A stretch of DNA of 64,000 bases, from positions 11,793,001 to 11,857,000 of the forward strand of contig NC_088308.1 of the NCBI RefSeq assembly GCF_910592395.1, in the 5' to 3' direction. A model generated the notes under the pieces. That model made no database searches. It was not told the DNA's origin and was given only the letters and a program-made list of their open reading frames with translations. Made by a program: the position numbers and the translations under genes. Positions 59,036 to 64,000 of the stretch are shown here, in pieces; the stretch's first letter is position 1; each line of letters starts with the position of its first letter. This DNA comes from Lineus longissimus (Eukaryota > Nemertea > Pilidiophora > Heteronemertea > Lineidae).

Positions 59036-60188
59036 TGGCAACCGGAGGACGAGACCTCATCGACTTAGGGATTGTAGGTGGTGGTGTCGACCATGCCGCT
59101 ATTGACACTTTGGCACGTGTAGCTGAAAAGGAACGACTTCTGATCGAAGCCAAAGAAGAGAATAGACAGTTAGCTGCGCAGCTGGCGGTCGCCAGGGCAG
59201 ATCTGGGAAGAGTAGCCACGATTCTGCTACTCCTCCAGCCCCTACTGTGATCAGTACACCGGACCCTGGACTGACTTCGGTCTTGTCACTGCTAACAAAC
59301 GTCCTGCGTGAACAGCATGATGGACTTCCAAAAAAGGAACCAAATGTGTTCCAAGGGGACATTTTTCTCTTTCCAGTCTGGCTTAACTCCTACCGTGTGC
59401 TTGTGGAACAAAGGTGTAGTGACATTAATGACAGAAATTACTATCTTAGCAAGTACACTGGAGGAGAAGCCAGGATGTGTATTGAGGGCATGCTAGCCCT
59501 TAATACTGCTGCAGCCTATGAGAGGGCGATGAGAACATTACAAGAACGATACGGGGACAAGTTAAAGTTGGCAAAGTCTTTCAGGGATCGCTTAGAGCAA
59601 TGGCCGACAGTACGTTATGGGGACGGTGAGGCCCTTAGGGACCTTTCGGACTTCTTGAATCAATGCGACGCTGCCATGTCCACTCTTGGGCAGCTGAGTT
59701 TTCTTGATGATCCCTGTGAACAGCAGAAAATTCTGGAAAAACTTCCCAAAGCCATTCAGGGCAAATGGCTGGTCATTGTTGACAAGTCCTTGTATGGTGA
59801 TGATGATGAGGACTATGTTAGTTCTGGGAATTACCCCTCATTTTCCAAACTCTGTAAATTTCTAACCAAACAAGCTAGAATAGCCTGTAACGCTCTAGTA
59901 GTTGGTCATGATGGTGGTCAGAAGCAGCGTACCACCCCAACGTTTCACATACCACGAACCCCAAGTCAGGATCATCCTGGTCTTCATCGAAATCAAAGAC
60001 AACTTCAAGTTCTAACCCGAGTGCAGTCACGTTTTCTGCCTCCACGTCCACGGCCCCACCTGGTGGCCGTACTACCGGTAACAGTTTCGGGCAAGTCGCT
60101 GTACCAACTGTGCAGAACTTTGGAAAGTGTGTTTTGTGTTCAACCGGGAATCACAGCCTCGATTTCTGCAACACCTTCAAGGAGATGA
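59036..60188 (+). pseudogene. BEL/Pao gag-like region, frameshifted
   Basis: It starts MATGGRDLIDLGIVGG with a coiled-coil-like KEENRQLAAQLAVARADLG, then changes frame near 59205–59220. It continues as the conserved gag core (PNVFQGDIFLFPVWLNSY, YLSKYTGGEARMCIEGML, YERAMRTLQERYGD, LGQLSFLDDPCEQQKILEKL), the DUF1759-type domain of BEL/Pao elements. A second frame change near 59930–59960 precedes the zinc-knuckle segment. It would form the particle and bind element RNA. Two breaks mean the copy is dead, or one of them could be a gag–pol recoding site. Confidence 0.8.
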
Positions 60189-62242
60189 GTCTGAAGGAGC
60201 GAACGGACACTGTCAAGAAGCATGGACTATGTCTGGATTGTTTTAAGTGGGGCCACCGGGTCCGTGATTGTAAACACAAGCGAAAGTGTGAAAAGTGTAG
60301 TCGCCTACACCCAACGTTACTGCATGATGATTCATATGTGTATAAGTCCAACCCTACAGGCAATAGTACTGGCACACTTGATGCCAGTGGTACCAACAAT
60401 GTTGAGTCTGCCAACTGTAGAAGGACAGGGACCAGTGACAACAGCAGCGGCTCGGAATGTTTGTCCCACTCCCTCATAGTGCCCGTCACAGTCCATCATA
60501 AGGACAACCCTGACAACCACGTGGTTGTATATGCATTATTAGACGAACAGTCTGATGCGTGCTTTGTCACTGACTCGGTTCTTCAGCGGATGGATGTCTC
60601 GGGTTTAAATGTTGATCTGAATTTTTCTACTGTCCTAGCAAAGAAAACAGTCGTCTGTAAAAAGGTGACTGGTCTTGTGATCAAGGGTTTGAGGGAGCCT
60701 GACAGTTTGGCTCTTCCCCCCGTGTATTCTCGTGACAGCATCCCCGCAAAGCGGTCTCAAATACCGCGCCCTGAGACCGCGCGTGATTGGGCACATCTTA
60801 CAAAGGTCGCGGACCAGCTCACACCTCATCTTAGCGAGGTGGAGATTGGTCTCCTGGTGGGTATGAATTATTCACGGGCCATACGTCCATTGGATGTCGT
60901 CGCAGGTGCGGAAAACGACCCCTATGCTGTGAAAACTGCACTAGGATGGGGGGTGATTGGTAACATGAGTGCTAAAGATTCCGATCAGTCTCCACATTTT
61001 GCCTTTGCCACACGAGTAAAGGAGATAAGTCCTATGCAGATAGTGAAAATGTTTGAGCAAGATTTCAGCGAGCTTTGTGGGAAGGATGAGGCAACTTCCG
61101 TGGAAGACAGACGATTCTTGGAGAAAGTCGGTGCCGGCATTCGACAGCGTGAGGATGGGCATTTCGAGATTCCATTACCCTTTAGAGACGATGACGTGAT
61201 ACTCCCCAACAACAAGGATGCTGTCCTAGCAAGACAGGGGCGTCTCAAGGCCAAGCTGACTAGGGACTCCAAATACCGAGATGATTACTGCGGTTTCATG
61301 AGCAAGTTGTTTGAAAATGGTTACGCTGAATGTGTTCCTGATAACGAGATTGGTCTCAATGATGGTACTGTATACTATATACCCCACCATGGCGTATATC
61401 ATCCGCGCAAACCCAATAAGCTACGCGTGGTGTTTGATTGCGCTGCACAATTCTACGGAGAGGCATTGAACAGTCATTTACTCCGCGGTACTGATATGCT
61501 AAATAATTCGACTGGTGTCTTAACTCGTTTTCGCAAAGAGACTATCGCGTTTACATGCGATATCGAGGCCATGTTTCACCAAGTTGTTGTACCTCCTGCG
61601 CAGAGAAATTTCCTTCGTTTCCTTTGGTGGGAAGGGGGGGATTTGAGCATGCCGCTAGTTGAATTTCGCATGCGTTCCCATCCTTTTGGGTTAACTTCTA
61701 GTCCAGGGGTCGCGAATTTTGCCCTGAAGGCAACCGCTGATAAATTTCGCCATGTGTTTGGGGATGACACAGCCGATTTCGTAAAGCGCGATTTCTATTG
61801 TGATGATGGCTGTAAGGCGTTGCCCACTCCCGCTGAGGCTATCAGTCTGATTGCGAGTAGTCATTAATTGTGCGATTGTGGAAAGTTCAATCTCCGGGCA
61901 TATACATGCAACCACAAGGGTGTGATGGAACAGGTTCCAGCAGATCTCCGGGCGAAGGAGTTTCAGCAGATTGACTTTCAACATGATGACTTGCCAGTGG
62001 GACATACCCTCGGAGTATTGTGGAGCGTAGCATCGGACGAGTTTGAATTCCGAGTAGACCTGAAGGATAGGCCTCTGACAAGGAGGGGTCTGCTGTCAAC
62101 CATAAGTGCCGACGGGTCGGTTAGAAAGGTCATGTTGAAAGTTAGGGGCAAGAACATGGAACGCCCCATCCATAAGCTCATTCTTCTGCTTGAGAATTCA
62201 CCAGAAGTTAAGAACGATGTACCAGAGGGCAAGGACAACTAG
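60110..62242 (+). pseudogene. BEL/Pao pol: protease and reverse transcriptase, RNase H/integrase deleted
   Basis: In order: zinc knuckles (CVLCSTGNHSLDFC, CLDCFKWGHRVRDC, CEKCSRLHPTLLH), an aspartic-protease-like ALLDEQSDACFVTD, the BEL linker (IGLLVGMNYSRAI, VKTALGWGVIG), and reverse transcriptase (LRVVFDCAA, FTCDIEAMFHQV, HPFGLTSSPGVANFAL, with DFYCDDGC as the YxDD-type box). A TAA at 61865–61867 interrupts the frame. The frame resumes unchanged into the RT–RNase H connection (LGVLWSVASDEFEF, RRGLLSTIS), and at about 62100 it jumps directly to the post-integrase tail (DGSVRKVMLKV, RPIHKLILLLE). The rest of RNase H and the whole integrase are therefore missing, some 2 kb or more by comparison with the family. 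Non-autonomous relic. Confidence 0.88.
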
Positions 62243-62575
62243 TCCTGTTGTCTTAGGTCTAAAGATAGACATTTTCCTTGTGTGTATATGTACATGTATG
62301 TGCCTAGGGAGCGCTGGGATCATTTTTAAGCCAGGATTTGATTTGCAAACCCAGTGCATTTCAGTTAGGGTTTCTTGCAGTGGTGAAGTCTAATGATTAT
62401 TGAATCGTTATGATCATATGATTTCGCCCTACCACTAAATTTTGGGTTTTGTAACCGTTGTCCATGGACATACTATTCCATTTGATTCCGAGTGCGAAAT
62501 TGCATTTCTTGAGAAGTTTAAAACTGAGGCAAATGCAGTATTGTATGATGCCTACCATGTTTTGGGTACCGGTAT

Positions 62576-62830
62576 TTTTAGCTCAGCTGACGAAAGTCAG
62601 CAGAGCTAGTCAAATAGCTATTCGAGTGGCGTCTGTCCTTCCTGCCATCCATCCATCCATCCATCTGTGGACATTTTGGGCATTTTGTAACCGTAAGGCC
62701 TAGGCACTTCAAATTTAACAAGTGGGAAGAATAGCCTTTGAAATGCTGCTGACAGAAAAATTTAGCCCGGTTTGACTCTAATTCAGCCCACCAGGGGGCA
62801 AAAAGCGTAAATTACAAAAATATTTTTTGT
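62576..62830 (+). repeat. 300-bp-family element start: hairpin, CATC repeat, one unit
   Basis: TTTTTAGCTCAGCTGACGAA forms a hairpin with GTCAGCAGAGCT (about 62576–62608). A (CATC)n tract follows at 62644–62663. The unit then follows (TTTGTAACCGTAAGGCCTAG, CAGCCCACCAGGGGGCAAA). The layout is the same as at 21279–22440: hairpin, simple repeat, unit. Confidence 0.7.
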
Positions 62831-64000
62831 CGCTTTATGCCAGGAGTTCGAAGCTTGAAAAAAAGTTGAAGAGGTCTGCATAACAATCAGGTTTTGATAT
62901 AAAATAGATTAATTTTGATTTATGTGACCAGTTGGCAGTAATTGGGCAAAAGTGTAAGTTGGCACATTGCCAGCTGTTTTGAATTTCGCGGTTCGAGGCA
63001 TTCCCTCAGAAATTCCAGTGACGTAAACGTCGGGAAATGTCAGAAATTGGACACGTTCGGAAATGCGATGTAGTTTCTATAATTTAACGTTGAACTGTTC
63101 GAATTTGGAAACCTGTCTAAATTCTGAACTTTTCCCGGATTGTGCAGAGGAAGCGGATTGATATGTGGTAGGTGAGCCCAGGTAGAAGATATAGGTCTTT
63201 CAGTACGTTCGAGTAAGATGCGTGTTATTGTGTTAGTAATAAACGATAAATGATCTAAAGCTATTTGGTGTGTTTCTATTGTCATTTTCTGCACGAAATA
63301 ACAGCTTGGGAGCGCACATTGAAGGAAAGTAGTGCCGCATTGGCACGACGCCAGCTCACGCCGTTATCTGGCAGCATGGTCAGCTGTGTGAAGGTAAGAG
63401 GGTTTTATATCGCTATATTTCCCTTGATGTTCTTACTGTCATTGGCCATGAGAACTGTTATTTGAAATGTAATATTGTAGTATGAATCTCATAGATTCGT
63501 TACGTAGCAATATGCTGTAATTTTTGGCTTGCGATCCCGTAAGATTTTCTCGGCTAAAGTGGAAATTTCATCGTTAGAATGAGGTCGTTGCAATCCGAGA
63601 AGATGGCGGGCCGGGTGCACTTCGGCCAAAACGACATTATGCTTTCATGGTTAGGGACACAGTGTAAACAAAGATTTCTCGAAATTGTTGCACTGATTGT
63701 AACTGTAGTGTACATGACTAAGTGGCAGTGTTATTGTCATTGCAATGTACTCCTGTTTTTGAGAATTTTGACAGAGAAGTGGTCGTGAAATAACGCATCG
63801 GATGGCCAATGCATGAATGATTTCTCAGTGTGGCTGGCTGCTGGCGGTGTGCATGCCGTGTATGTAGCTATACGTACATACGGTTCTGATGTGGTAGTAG
63901 CTGTGTAATGGGTGACTAGTGGCGTAGTATTGGTGGAATTCATTGTGAATAGGCCTAGGCCTACACCTGGATATTGAGGACACCCTGCTGCTGAAGGTGC
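62831..64000. other. Right end of window, no gene supported
   Basis: Mostly non-coding. An exon-like stretch lies at about 63304–63393 (acceptor AATAACAG, donor GTAAGA; reads WERTLKESSAALARRQLTP), but no partner exon or family is recognised, so it is not called. Confidence 0.3.

Noticed and set aside
63304-63393. Exon-like stretch near the right end
   Set aside because: Acceptor and donor look usable, but there is no partner exon in the window and no family resemblance.
1-64000. tRNA, rRNA and other structured RNA genes
   Set aside because: I looked for tRNA-like A/B boxes and rRNA words and saw none I could support; a covariance-model scan would be decisive.

Overview
The window reads as genomic DNA from a marine invertebrate animal. 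There is no bacterial gene organisation. Every convincing protein is split by GT–AG introns, and about two thirds of the sequence is transposons, tandem arrays and dispersed repeats. The repeat style (300-bp units with GGCCACCAGGGGGCC cores, hairpins of the AGCTCACC/GGTGAGCT type, trinucleotide tails, frequent AGGCCTA words) and the protein families (Helentron, Kolobok, Harbinger, BEL/Pao, SET–recombinase fusions, HMGXB3-like proteins) fit a hemichordate, echinoderm, lancelet or mollusc. I cannot resolve which.

Layout. 1–2007: the end of a Helitron/Helentron helicase–endonuclease ORF, cut by a dispersed repeat. 2113–2986: two exons of an OB-fold protein. 2986–4243: a 193-bp tandem array. 4788–5718: a palindromic transposon with 6-bp target duplication. 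6–12 kb: mostly non-coding with inverted repeats and a non-LTR retrotransposon scrap. 12.4–15.9 kb: a 535-bp tandem array with a diverged single copy at 23.2 kb.

18.98–34.55 kb holds the most interesting gene. KMT5A-like SET methyltransferase exons are followed by acidic linker exons, two cysteine/histidine clusters, a tyrosine-recombinase (Crypton-like) catalytic domain and a C-terminal DNA-binding-like domain. Exon phases match almost throughout, but several lesions are visible: an in-frame amber codon, a frameshift and a lost splice donor in two copies of one exon. A 946-bp transposon sits in its large intron.

36.9–37.5 kb is an intronless SGNH-hydrolase ORF. 38.6–57.8 kb is an HMGXB3-like gene (C2H2 finger, SWIM-type CxC…CxH, further cysteine clusters). 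Its second visible intron holds a three-level transposon nest. A TATGG…CCATA palindromic element (40364–51496, TSD GAGGTA) was entered by a PIF/Harbinger element (40474–50984, TSD CTG). That was entered in turn by a Kolobok element (40589–46542, TSD TTAA). The intact arm of the outer palindrome preserves the empty Harbinger site. The Kolobok carries a THAP-domain transposase and, convergent with it at 1 bp spacing, a protein resembling the cysteine-rich C-terminal domain of P2X7 receptors. The Harbinger carries its usual pair, a Myb/SANT-like protein and a DDE transposase.

59.0–62.2 kb is a decayed BEL/Pao retrotransposon that lacks the rest of RNase H and the integrase. Most of the mobile-element genes carry one or two inactivating changes, so this looks like a region of fairly recent, repeated insertion now decaying.
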